This document shows, piece by piece, positions 15,700 to 23,738 of a stretch of 64,000 nucleotides of DNA. Source of the stretch: DASYTH01 sp036002505 (GTDB lineage Bacteria; Actinomycetota; Actinomycetes; Mycobacteriales; Pseudonocardiaceae); assembly GCF_036002505.1 (NCBI RefSeq), contig NZ_DASYTH010000362.1, positions 7,739 through 71,738 of the forward strand, read 5' to 3'. The notes under the pieces were generated by a model, which was not told the DNA's origin, ran no database searches, and worked only from the letters and a program-made list of their open reading frames with translations. Made by a program: the position numbers and the translations under genes. Numbering within the stretch: position 1 is the stretch's first letter; the number at the start of each line of letters is the position of its first letter.

Positions 15700-16808
15700 C
15701 CTCACCGATTCTCGAGCTGCCCGGCGCCGTCGCGGCCGCGGAGGGCTCGCCGGACGGGGCCGTGCCGTGGCACTTCGGCGACCCGTTCGCCGAGCAGCGG
15801 GCGGCCGCGCGCACGGTGGCCGTGGTGGACCGCTCGCACCGCGAGGTGATCGCGGTGACCGGCGAGGAGCGGCTGTCCTGGCTGCACCTGGTGATCTCCC
15901 AGCACGTCACGGAGCTGGCCGAGGGCGCCGGCACGGAGGCCCTGGTGCTGGACAGCCAGGGCCGGGTGGACGCGCACATGGTGCTCGCGCACGCCGCCGG
16001 CACGGTCTGGCTGGACACCGAGCGCGGCGCGGCGGCGACCGGCGCCCGCGGGGAACCCCAGTCGCTGCGGGCATATCTGGACGCCATGCGATTCTGGTCC
16101 AAAGTGGACGTTGTGGACGCGACCGCGGACCGGGCGCTGCTCTCCGTGATCGGGCCGGAGGTGCCGGCGTTGCTGGAGCGGGTGGGGCTCGCGGTCCCGG
16201 CCGGGCCGTACGCGGTGACCGGCGGCGAGGCGCTGGTGCGCCGGATGCCGTGGCCCGGTGCCGACGCGGCCGATCTCCTTGTCCCGCGGGCGGAGCTGCC
16301 GGCGTGGTGGGCGCGGCTGACCGGGGGCGGCGCGCGGCCGATGGGCAGCTGGGGGTTCGAGGCGCTGCGGGTGGAGTCGGTGCGGGCCCGGCTCGGCGTG
16401 GACACCGACGAGCGCACGATCCCGCACGAGGCCGGCTGGGTGCACGTGGCCGCGCACGTGGCGAAGGGCTGCTACCGCGGCCAGGAGACGGTGGCCAAGG
16501 TGCACAACATCGGCCGGCCGCCGCGCTCGCTGCTGCTGCTGCACCTGGACGGCTCGGCGGAGGCGCTGCCGGAGACCGGGGACCCGGTGCGGCTCGGTGA
16601 GCGGACCGTCGGCCGGGTCGGCACCGTCGCCCAGCACCACGAGCTCGGCCCGGTCGCACTGGCGCTGGTCAAGCGCTCGGTGCCGCTCGACGCCGAGCTG
16701 CTGGCCGGCGCCGAGGACCGCACGGCGCAGGCGGCCATCGATCCTGACTCCGCCCCCGAGGACACCCCGGGCCTCGGTCGAGAGGCCGCGCGCAGGCTCC
16801 ACGGGTAG
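15696..16808 (+). CDS. ygfZ: folate-binding iron-sulfur repair protein YgfZ/GcvT-like
   Basis: A 370-residue protein from the TTG that overlaps the fur stop (TTGA). The signature KGCYRGQE is at residues 257-264 with the conserved Cys at 259. YgfZ proteins bind tetrahydrofolate and help assemble or repair certain iron-sulfur enzymes. GcvT-type folate-binding blocks lie in residues 30-240. Overlap with fur makes co-expression likely, which fits a metal or iron-sulfur theme. The pabC-like gene opposite is folate-linked. Confidence 0.9.
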   Translation: MTSPILELPGAVAAAEGSPDGAVPWHFGDPFAEQRAAARTVAVVDRSHREVIAVTGEERLSWLHLVISQHVTELAEGAGTEALVLDSQGRVDAHMVLAHAAGTVWLDTERGAAATGARGEPQSLRAYLDAMRFWSKVDVVDATADRALLSVIGPEVPALLERVGLAVPAGPYAVTGGEALVRRMPWPGADAADLLVPRAELPAWWARLTGGGARPMGSWGFEALRVESVRARLGVDTDERTIPHEAGWVHVAAHVAKGCYRGQETVAKVHNIGRPPRSLLLLHLDGSAEALPETGDPVRLGERTVGRVGTVAQHHELGPVALALVKRSVPLDAELLAGAEDRTAQAAIDPDSAPEDTPGLGREAARRLHG

Positions 16809-16823
16809 TGCGAGGATCGGCCT

Positions 16824-17678
16824 ATGTCACCGTCGACACCACGACCCGGCGCGCACGGCACGTTGATCACGGTCGCGCCCACCGGAGCCGAGCACGCCAA
16901 AGCCGACGTGCCGAACCTGCCGGTCACGCTGGAGGAGCTGGTCAGCACCGCCCGGGACTGCGAGCGGGTGGGCGCGGCGATGATCCACGTGCACATCCGC
17001 GGCGCGGACACCCGTCCGACACTGGATCTGGTGCGGCTCAGGGAGACCGTGGCCGCGCTGCGCGAGCAGACCGGCCTCGTGGTGCAGCTGTCCACCGGCG
17101 GCGCGGTCACCGACCCGGAGGCGGACCGGCTGGCCGTGCTGGACGCCCTGCCGGACTCGGCGTCCTGCACGATGGGCACGGTCAACTTCGGCGACGACGT
17201 GTTCCTGAACCGCTGGGAGTTCGTGGTCGAGCTGCACAGACGCATGCGGGACCGCGGCATCGTGCCCGAGTACGAGATCTTCGACGTCGGGCAGCTGGCG
17301 AGCCTGCGCCGGCTGCTCGACGAGCATGGCCTGCCGGCCGGCGGGCACGTGCACGTCGACCTCGTGATGGGCGTGCCGGGCGGGATGCCGGGCGACGCCG
17401 AGACACTCGTCGCGGCGCTGCGGGCGATCCCGGACGGAGCCACGTTCTCGGCCACCGGGATCGGGCGGACCAGCCTTCCGGTCATGTTCGCCTCGCTCGC
17501 CGCGGGCGGGCACCTGCGGGTCGGGATGGAGGACACGGTCTCCTACGCCCGCGGCGAGCGGGTCAGGGACAACGCCCAGCTGGTAGCCCGGGCCGCCGGC
17601 CTGGCCCGGATCGCCCAGCGCCCGCCGCTGCCCGCCGCCGAGGTGCGGAAGCTGCTCGGCGTAGCAATGAACAACTGA
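16824..17678 (+). CDS. BKACE-family beta-keto acid cleavage enzyme (DUF849)
   Basis: A 284-residue TIM-barrel protein of the 3-keto-5-aminohexanoate cleavage family (BKACE). It has the zinc-binding HVHIRG motif near residue 54 and HVHVDLVMGVPGGMPG near residue 175. The family condenses a beta-keto acid with acetyl-CoA to give acetoacetate and a new CoA ester. The substrate cannot be predicted here, and no lysine-fermentation genes are nearby. A GAGGAT box 6 bp before the ATG may be a leaderless -10. It lies 15 bp after ygfZ. Confidence 0.82.
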   Translation: MSPSTPRPGAHGTLITVAPTGAEHAKADVPNLPVTLEELVSTARDCERVGAAMIHVHIRGADTRPTLDLVRLRETVAALREQTGLVVQLSTGGAVTDPEADRLAVLDALPDSASCTMGTVNFGDDVFLNRWEFVVELHRRMRDRGIVPEYEIFDVGQLASLRRLLDEHGLPAGGHVHVDLVMGVPGGMPGDAETLVAALRAIPDGATFSATGIGRTSLPVMFASLAAGGHLRVGMEDTVSYARGERVRDNAQLVARAAGLARIAQRPPLPAAEVRKLLGVAMNN

Positions 17679-17745
17679 CCAGTTCGGTGGCCACTTTTCG
17701 GTAGCCGGACTGGCGTAGACCATCCGGTTCCCGGAAGATGTCCGC

Positions 17746-18318
17746 GTGATCGAAGTCCGTCCGGGTGGTCGCAGGCGCATCGACCGCGTGCTCTCGCCGG
17801 ACTACCTCGCCGACCTCGACCGGTTGGACCTGGCCGAGGTGCGGGCCCGGCGGGACGACGCCGCGCAGGAGGAGACCGACCTGTCCTACCTGCGCCGGCT
17901 GCTGCACGGCCGCATCGACATCGTGCGGGCCGAGCTGAAACGCCGCGCCGAGGGCGGCTCCGGCAGCGTGGTCGACCAGCTCGCCACGATCCTCGCGGAC
18001 AACGCGGTCGCCCCGGCCACCGGCTCCGGCCGGCACCAGACCCTCGAGCCGTCCCGCGCCGAGGCGCACCGCCGCCACATCGAGGCCCTGGTCTCCGACG
18101 CCGACCTCTCCGACGTCGGCGCCCTCCCCGACGACCGCCTCGACCTCGCCCTGCGCACCTACGTCGCCGAAGAAGCCTCCGTCTCCCAGCGCCGCCGCGA
18201 AGTCCAGGCCGTCATGGACCACCTCAACGCCGAGATCGGCAACCGCTACAAGGCGGGTAGTGCCTCGGTCGACGACCTTCTCGCCGCCGAGCGGGCCCGC
18301 CGGGACGACATGCCCTGA
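17746..18318 (+). CDS. rsiG: RsiG-like c-di-GMP-binding anti-sigma factor
   Basis: A 190-residue, mostly helical protein like Streptomyces RsiG (AmfC, 'aerial mycelium formation protein'). RsiG binds c-di-GMP through two copies of E-x3-S-x2-R-x3-Q-x3-D and then sequesters the sporulation sigma factor WhiG. Both copies are visible. The first is E43, S47, R50, H54, D58, with His in place of Gln. The second is E143, S147, R150, Q154, D158 and is perfect. The N-terminus has the family's EVRPGGRRRIDRVLSPDYL type of opening. A whiG gene is not in the window. A PAS-GGDEF-EAL protein at 41213 could set the c-di-GMP level. The stop codon is part of a 57-bp hairpin repeat. Confidence 0.85.
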   Translation: MIEVRPGGRRRIDRVLSPDYLADLDRLDLAEVRARRDDAAQEETDLSYLRRLLHGRIDIVRAELKRRAEGGSGSVVDQLATILADNAVAPATGSGRHQTLEPSRAEAHRRHIEALVSDADLSDVGALPDDRLDLALRTYVAEEASVSQRRREVQAVMDHLNAEIGNRYKAGSASVDDLLAAERARRDDMP

Positions 18319-18366
18319 AGGCCGCCTTCGAGACGTTGAGTGCCCCGAAGGCCGCCTTCAGGGCAT
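18310..18366. repeat. palindromic repeat spanning two convergent stops
   Basis: Arms ATGCCCTGAAGGC (18310-18322) and GCCTTCAGGGCAT (18354-18366) are perfect inverted repeats. The rsiG stop (18316-18318) is inside the left arm and the stop of the opposite gene begins at 18366. It may act as a shared terminator. A related unit is at 53383-53437. Confidence 0.75.
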
Positions 18367-19259
18367 CAGTTGAACCGTTCTCGCATCGCCAACTCACCCC
18401 AGAAGTCGCGGAGGCGTTCGAAGCGGGTGGCGACCTCCTCGACGTTCTGTGCCTCGAGGGCCTCGATGATCGCGTTCACGTCCTCGGCGGAGGAGTCCTC
18501 CATCAGCTCCTCGTCGTCGAGCAGCTGGACCAGGCCGCCGTAGTCGAGCTCGACCGCGGAGTTCTCGTGGAAGTGGCCGAGCCAGCGGCCGGTGTCCTGG
18601 AGGACCTTGGTGGGGCCGGCGTCGCCGAACGTCCGCTCGGCCAGCGCGTGCGCGCGGGCGATCCGGCGGCGGGCGTCGCGCATGGCGATGCGCCAGCAGA
18701 CCTGGCGCCGCGGGTCGTTCTGGGTGGCCATCACCACGTGCCGGTGGTCCGGGTCGACCAGGGCGAACCAGGGCAGGGGCACGGTCCAGGTGGTGGACAC
18801 CACGTGCACCGCGCCGCTGGGCAGGCCGGAGAGCACCGCGGTGGCCTTCTCCCGGACCGTGTCCAGGGACTCGCTGAGCGCGGCGCTGCGCAGCGTGGGT
18901 GAGGCCGAGGCGAGGAACCCGACCAGCGCGGCGGCCGAGCGGGCGCGCAGGTCGAGCGGGCAGATCAGCGGGCCCGGGCCGACCGTGGCGCCGTCGTCGG
19001 TGGGCACCTCGGCGGGATCGAGCACCAGCACGTCGCGCAGCGTGCTGGGCGCGGGTTGTCCCCCCGGCAACTCGGCCGGCAGCAGCATCGGCGGGCTGGC
19101 CAGCTGTGACCTCAGCCACAGCATCCGCTCCCGCTCGCCGGCCGCCGCGTAGTCCAGGTGCCCGGTCTCCAGCGCCTCACGCAGGACATTTGCCAACGTT
19201 GTGTCAAAAGACGACAACGGTTCGTACACCCTCAGGTAGGCGACGAACGGACGTGGCAC
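18366..19259 (-). CDS. conserved hypothetical protein
   Basis: A 297-residue soluble protein starting with GTG. I do not recognise a named domain. Visible features are a hydrophobic centre (GAVHVVSTTWTVPLPWFALVDP), a basic region (RRQVCWRIAMRDARRRIARAH) and an acidic C-terminal helix (LLDDEELMEDSSAEDVNAIIEALEAQN). There are no signal peptide, membrane segments or catalytic motif. Codon use looks like that of its neighbours. It is divergent from the DUF3073 gene and convergent with rsiG. Confidence 0.6.
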   Translation of the reverse strand: MPRPFVAYLRVYEPLSSFDTTLANVLREALETGHLDYAAAGERERMLWLRSQLASPPMLLPAELPGGQPAPSTLRDVLVLDPAEVPTDDGATVGPGPLICPLDLRARSAAALVGFLASASPTLRSAALSESLDTVREKATAVLSGLPSGAVHVVSTTWTVPLPWFALVDPDHRHVVMATQNDPRRQVCWRIAMRDARRRIARAHALAERTFGDAGPTKVLQDTGRWLGHFHENSAVELDYGGLVQLLDDEELMEDSSAEDVNAIIEALEAQNVEEVATRFERLRDFWGELAMRERFN

Positions 19260-19442
19260 GGGAGAATCGTGTCACGACCATCTGGATGGGCGGCTCGGGG
19301 GCGATCGAGGGATCTCCGTGGCGCGGCCACATCGCATCAGACCCCTTCGGCACGGTACGGTAGTTGGCAGGAACCAGTTGTCGAGATAAACGGGGCCGCC
19401 GATTCCCCCGGCCGCCCCGTCACTGTGCGAGGGGGTCGAGCC

Positions 19443-19610
19443 ATGGGGCGCGGCCGGGCGAAGGCTAAGCAGACAAAAGTGGCCCGAGAGCTCAAATACA
19501 GCACTCGCCACACGGACTTCGAGGCGCTGCAGCGCGAGCTGTCTAGCCAGTCCGACGACGCGGACGATCGCCACGACGACGAGGACGAATACAGCGATCG
19601 ATACAGGTGA
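19443..19610 (+). CDS. DUF3073 small basic/acidic protein
   Basis: A 55-residue protein that begins MGRGRAKAKQTKVARELKYS, the hallmark of DUF3073, and ends in a long acidic tail (DDADDRHDDEDEYSDRY). The function is unknown; the family is widespread in actinobacteria. The ATG follows GAGGGGGTCGAGCC. The leader contains a GC-rich imperfect hairpin at about 19390-19424. Confidence 0.9.
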   Translation: MGRGRAKAKQTKVARELKYSTRHTDFEALQRELSSQSDDADDRHDDEDEYSDRYR

Positions 19611-19622
19611 TCTGGGCGAGGT

Positions 19623-19965
19623 CTGTCCGCGGAGAGCGCGGACCTGGTATCACCTGGTGTCCTGTGGGGGCCAAGCCCCCACACCCCCGGCCGGGGGCAC
19701 GCCCCCGGACCCCCCGGGTGACGGGCAACCTGAACACGTACCTGAAACGGGGCGAGCCCTGGCCGCACAGAGCGCGAACCTCGCTGTCACGTGACGTCCT
19801 GGTGGGGGGCAAGCCCCGGAGCCCTGAGGGCGGGCAACGTGAACAGGTACCTGAGACGGGGCGAGCCCTGTCTGCGGAGAGCGCGCACCTTGGTATCAGC
19901 TGGTGTCTTGTGGGGGCAAGCCCCGGGCGCCCTGGGGTGGCGGGGCTACCTGGACAGGTATCGGA
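19623..19965. repeat. three diverged tandem repeat units, about 100-136 bp
   Basis: Units start at 19623, 19759 and 19868. Each has CTGNCYGCGGAGAGCGCG-like DNA, then GGTRTCASCTGGTGTC, a GGGGGCAAGCCCC hairpin and ACCTGRACASGTACCTG, then (units 1 and 2) ACGGGGCGAGCCC. Unit 1 carries extra C/G runs. The third unit runs into the 3' end of iolD and supplies its last codons. This gap of over 300 bp holds no other gene. Confidence 0.75.
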
Positions 19966-21808
19966 CTTGGCGCTTTTTGAGCTCGTCGAGGGCTGTGCGG
20001 GCGTCGGTGATGGCGGGGCGGTCGGAGATTTCGGGCACGCCGACCTCCCACCAGGCGCCGGCTTCGGTCCACGCTGACGGTTGGGTACGGACCACCACGA
20101 CGGCCGGGCGGCCGGCGTGGGCGTCCGTGCGGGCCTTGGCGTAGGCGGTCCGCAGGTCGTCGAGGTTGTCCGCCTGGACGACGGTGCAGCCGAGCGCGGC
20201 GGCGTGTGCGGCGAAGTCCACCCGGGGCGGTTCGGCGTGGGTCGTGCGGCAGTCCGCGTACATGTTGTTGAACGCCGCGCCGCCCTGGCCGCGCTGCAGC
20301 CGGTCGATCACCGCGTAGCCGTCGTTGTCGCAGACCACGGCCACGAAGCCGTGCCCGGCGAACGCGGCGGAGAACAGCTCCGAGTTGAGCATGAGGTAGG
20401 AGCCGTCGCCGAGGAGCGTGCTCACCACGCCGCCCGGACGGGCCATCGCCGCGCCCCAGGCCCCGGCCAGCTCGTAGCCCATGCAGGAGAACCCGTACTC
20501 GACATCCATGGTGCCCGACCCGCCGCTGCCGATCGTCCGCCAGCCGCCGATCAGCTCACCGGGCAGGCCGCCGGACGCGGTCATGACGTAGTCGTCCGGG
20601 CCGCTCACCTCGTTCACCACGCCGACGACCTGGGCATACGTCGGCATGCCCGGACCCGGCGCGCGGAGCCCGTCGACGTAGGCGTCCCAGCGGGCCCGCT
20701 CGGCGGCGGCCCGGGCCGTCCAGTCCGGGTCGGCGCGCCACCCCCCGAGCAGCTCGGCCAGCCCGCCGAGCCCTTCCCGGGCGTCCCCGACGACGGCCAG
20801 CGCGCCGTGCTTGACCGCGTCGAACCGGGCCGCGTTGATCGTCACCAGCAGCACGTCCGGGGAGAACACCGACCAGGACGCGGTGGTGAAGTCCTGCAGC
20901 CGCGTGCCGACCGCGAGCACCAGGTCGGCCTCGGCGGCGAGCGCGTTCGCCGAGAACGAACCGGTGACGCCGAGCGGGCCGGCATGCTGCGGATGATCAT
21001 GTGGAACGAGCGTCCGGCCGGCCGTGGTCTCGGTGACCGGGACGCCGTGCCGCTGGGACAGCTCGAGCGCCGCACGGGCGGCACCGGAGTAGCGCACGCC
21101 GCCGCCCAGCACCAGCAGTGGCCGGCGGGAAGCCCGGATCGCGCCGGCGGCATCCTCGAGTGCCCGGAGGTCGGGGCGCAGCCGGGGCAGGCGGTGCCGG
21201 ACCGGCTCGAACAGCGCGTCCGGGAAGTCGAACGCCTCGGCCTGGACGTCTTGCGGCAGCGCGAGGGCGACCGGCCCGCAGTCGGCCGGGTCGGTGAGCA
21301 CCCGGGCCACCTGGGGCAGCGTGGCGATCAGCTGCTCGGGCCGGGTGATCCGGTCGAAGTAGCGGCTGACCGCCCGGAACGCGTCGTTGACCGTGCGGGT
21401 CGGGTCGTCGAAGTGCTCCACCTGCTGCAGCACCGGATCCGGCGCGCGGCCGGCGAACGTGTCGCCGGGGAGCAGCAGCAGCGGCAACCGGTTGGCGTGC
21501 GCGACCCCGGCCGCGGTCACCATGTTCAGCGCGCCCGGCCCGATCGAGGAGGTGGCCACGCCGACCTGCCGCCGCTGCGTGGCCTTGGCGAGGCCGACGG
21601 CGGCCAGCGCCATGCCCTGCTCGGTGTGCCCGCGCCAGACCGGCAACCGGTCCCGGGTCTCGTGCAGCGCGGTGCCGAGGCCGAGCACGTTGCCGTGCCC
21701 GAAGATCGCGAACACAGCCGGGAACAGCGGCACCTCGGTGCCGTCCAGCAGCTCGCCGCGCTGGGCGATCAGCCAGCGGACGAGGGCCTGGGCGGTGGTG
21801 AGCTTCAT
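19946..21808 (-). CDS. iolD: trihydroxycyclohexane-1,2-dione hydrolase IolD
   Basis: A 620-residue thiamine-diphosphate enzyme that opens the inositol-derived ring dione to 5-deoxyglucuronate. The ATG at 21808 is chosen because GGAGG lies 8 bp upstream. The N-terminal pyrimidine domain has HGNVLGLG and the ThDP-coordinating Glu region (WRGHTEQGMA). The C-terminal domain has GDGSYLMLNSELFSAA with the following DNDGY. It is the last gene of the iol operon. The final residues RYLSR lie in the repeat unit at 19868, so the natural C-terminus may have been replaced. Confidence 0.93.
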   Translation of the reverse strand: MKLTTAQALVRWLIAQRGELLDGTEVPLFPAVFAIFGHGNVLGLGTALHETRDRLPVWRGHTEQGMALAAVGLAKATQRRQVGVATSSIGPGALNMVTAAGVAHANRLPLLLLPGDTFAGRAPDPVLQQVEHFDDPTRTVNDAFRAVSRYFDRITRPEQLIATLPQVARVLTDPADCGPVALALPQDVQAEAFDFPDALFEPVRHRLPRLRPDLRALEDAAGAIRASRRPLLVLGGGVRYSGAARAALELSQRHGVPVTETTAGRTLVPHDHPQHAGPLGVTGSFSANALAAEADLVLAVGTRLQDFTTASWSVFSPDVLLVTINAARFDAVKHGALAVVGDAREGLGGLAELLGGWRADPDWTARAAAERARWDAYVDGLRAPGPGMPTYAQVVGVVNEVSGPDDYVMTASGGLPGELIGGWRTIGSGGSGTMDVEYGFSCMGYELAGAWGAAMARPGGVVSTLLGDGSYLMLNSELFSAAFAGHGFVAVVCDNDGYAVIDRLQRGQGGAAFNNMYADCRTTHAEPPRVDFAAHAAALGCTVVQADNLDDLRTAYAKARTDAHAGRPAVVVVRTQPSAWTEAGAWWEVGVPEISDRPAITDARTALDELKKRQVRYLSR

Positions 21809-21836
21809 GGGCGGACCTCCCAACCGCCGGGCGGAC

Positions 21837-21893
21837 GTGCGATGAATGACCCATTCACCGCGCCGGGTGCACTGAATGAGGCATTCATCGCAC
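21837..21893. repeat. palindromic repeat between iolB and iolD
   Basis: Arms GTGCGATGAATG (21837-21848) and CATTCATCGCAC (21882-21893) are perfect inverted repeats. The iolB stop (21885-21887) is inside one arm. The same GTGCGATGAA start appears at 63964. Confidence 0.7.
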
Positions 21894-22751
21894 TCGGCCC
21901 TCCGCGTTGGTGACCGGGCAGCGCGGGTCGGGTTGCTGCGCCGCCCAGGTGTCGCGCACCCAGGCGTGCGCGGGGTCGTCGCAGAACGCCATGGAGCGCT
22001 CGGGGCCCGGCCCGGCGAGCACGTTCAGGTAGTACATCGGGTAGCCGGGCGCGGCCACGCATGGGCCGTGATAGCCACGCGGGATCAGGAACACGTCACC
22101 GTCGCGCACGGTCACGTCCTCGTCGATGGCGCCGTCCGCGGTGTAGGTGCGGTGGAAGCCGAAGCCCGCCGCGCCCTCGATGCGGAAGTAGTAGATCTCC
22201 TCGTTGACCACGGGGCACGGCTCGGTGTCGTCATGCTTGTGCGGCGGGTAGGAGGACCAGTTCCCGTCCGGGGTGATCAGCTCGCAGGCGTTGAGCTTGT
22301 CGGCGTGGTCCCAGACGCCGGGGACGCCGAAGTTGGTGACCTGGCGGGTGGCGTTGCCGGCGCCGCGGACCTCCACCGGGACCCGCTCGGCCGGCCCGTA
22401 CTTCGGCGCGAGCCGCCGCGTGCACCGGGCCATCGGCAGGGCGAGCTCACAGCTGTCCACAGTGGACAATTCGACCACGGCGTCCCTCGGCACGTAGGCA
22501 AAGTCGGTGACCCTGGCGAAGACGGACTCCCGGCCGGCCAGCGGGTAGCGCTCGCCGTCCACGTCTACCGTGACGGATCCGCTCAGTGGCAACACGAATG
22601 CCTCGAACTCACCGGTCGCCAAAGTCCGCCGGGCACCGGCGGCCAGCCGGAGCACGCGAAGACCGGTGTAGGTCCAGCCGGCGTCCTCCGGGGTGAGCCG
22701 CACCGGGTCGGCGCCGTCCTCGAGTGTCCCGTGTGGACGGTGCAGGCTCAC
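21885..22751 (-). CDS. iolB: 5-deoxy-glucuronate isomerase IolB
   Basis: A 288-residue cupin-fold protein that isomerises 5-deoxyglucuronate to 2-deoxy-5-keto-gluconate. The metal-binding pattern is visible in YPPHKHDD with the following NEEIYYFRIE, and FLIPRGYHGPCVAAPGY. The GTG start overlaps the stop of the aldolase gene (GTGA). The stop codon belongs to the GTGCGATGAATG palindrome, so the gene ends exactly where the repeat begins. Confidence 0.93.
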   Translation of the reverse strand: MSLHRPHGTLEDGADPVRLTPEDAGWTYTGLRVLRLAAGARRTLATGEFEAFVLPLSGSVTVDVDGERYPLAGRESVFARVTDFAYVPRDAVVELSTVDSCELALPMARCTRRLAPKYGPAERVPVEVRGAGNATRQVTNFGVPGVWDHADKLNACELITPDGNWSSYPPHKHDDTEPCPVVNEEIYYFRIEGAAGFGFHRTYTADGAIDEDVTVRDGDVFLIPRGYHGPCVAAPGYPMYYLNVLAGPGPERSMAFCDDPAHAWVRDTWAAQQPDPRCPVTNAEGRVR

Positions 22752-23641
22752 CGGCCCTCCCCGCGCAGGATCTTCGCAGCGGCCTCGACCGCGCCGGCCA
22801 CGTCGCCGCCGGGCGGGTAGAGCAGCGTCCGGCCCACCACCAGGCCGCGCACCGCCGGGTGACGCAGCGCCGTCGCCCAGGACGTCAGGTCGTCCGCCAC
22901 GTCCACCGAGGGCACGCCGCCGAGCACCACGACCGGGAGTGTGGTCGCGTCCAGGGCAGACGGGTCCTCCGGGGCGGGGAGCTTGAGCCAGGTGTGCGCG
23001 GAGGTCACACCGAGCCCGGCGGCCACCGCGACCGCGTGGGTGAGCGCGACGGGGTCCCTGTCCAGTACCAGGGCGCCGGACTCGTCGCGCCGGTAGGGCA
23101 GCGGCTCGACCATGGCCATCAACCCGTGCCCGGCGAGGTCCGAAACGGCCCGGGCGCAGGCCTCCAGCGTGCGTATCGTATACGGGTCCTCGTATACGAT
23201 ACGCAGGAGCATCTTCCCGCCGTCCAGCCCGCTGCTGGCGATGGACGGCACATCGTATGCGGTGAACCGGTCGTCGATCTCCCAGTCCGCGCCGGCCAGG
23301 CCGCCGCGGTTCATCGAGCCGATCACGATCTTGCCGTGCAGCCCGTCCAGCAGGAGCAACTCCTCGACCACGTCCGGGGTCGCCAGCAGCCCGTCGACGT
23401 CGGGATTGGCCAGCGCGATAAGCAGTCGCTCCAGCAGCGAGCGCCGGTCGGCCATGGCCAAGGGGTCCGCGCCGACGCCGAGCGCCCCACGGGCCGGATG
23501 GTCGGCGGCGACCAGGAACAGCGTGCCGCGCTCGGACAGCAGCCGCTCGCGCCGCCGCCGGTTCACATAGGCCTCGCCGATGGCGCCCGGGTCGGTCGCC
23601 CTGGTGTGCAACAGTTCGGCCCACTGCGCGTCGGTGATCAT
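22748..23641 (-). CDS. Cgl0159-family (beta/alpha)8 aldolase of inositol catabolism
   Basis: A 297-residue protein of the deoxyribose-phosphate aldolase/LacD-like Cgl0159 family, found in actinobacterial inositol clusters. By position it should cleave 2-deoxy-5-keto-gluconate 6-phosphate, the role of IolJ in Bacillus. Conserved blocks are LFLVAADHPARGALG, DGLHGKIVIGSMNRGGLAG, AMVEPLPYRR and VVLGGVPS. ATG 23641 and GTG 23644 are alternative starts; the open frame further upstream crosses the palindrome and is not used. Unlike its neighbours it is separated from iolC by 97 bp. Confidence 0.82.
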   Translation of the reverse strand: MITDAQWAELLHTRATDPGAIGEAYVNRRRRERLLSERGTLFLVAADHPARGALGVGADPLAMADRRSLLERLLIALANPDVDGLLATPDVVEELLLLDGLHGKIVIGSMNRGGLAGADWEIDDRFTAYDVPSIASSGLDGGKMLLRIVYEDPYTIRTLEACARAVSDLAGHGLMAMVEPLPYRRDESGALVLDRDPVALTHAVAVAAGLGVTSAHTWLKLPAPEDPSALDATTLPVVVLGGVPSVDVADDLTSWATALRHPAVRGLVVGRTLLYPPGGDVAGAVEAAAKILRGEGR

Positions 23642-23685
23642 CACGTCAGCCCGCCTCGTCAGTTCAGGTGCCTGTTCTTTTGCAG

Positions 23686-23711
23686 CAACTGTTCGTTCGA
23701 ACGAACAGTTG
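23686..23711. promoter_or_regulatory. 26-bp perfect palindrome inside the iol operon
   Basis: The palindrome is symmetric about TTCGAA at its centre, with half-site CAACTGTTCGTTC. It lies in the 97-bp gap between iolC and the aldolase gene. There is no T-run on either side, so an operator is more likely than a terminator. Confidence 0.6.
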
Positions 23712-23738
23712 GAAACGGGTGAATGATCGTCCCCTCGC

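Noticed and set aside
19623..19965. Possible CRISPR array
   Set aside because: The units are 100-136 bp, unequal and diverged, with no constant short repeat and spacer pattern and no cas genes.
20081..21913. 610-codon plus-strand frame across iolD
   Set aside because: It is an antisense shadow of the thiamine-diphosphate enzyme gene.
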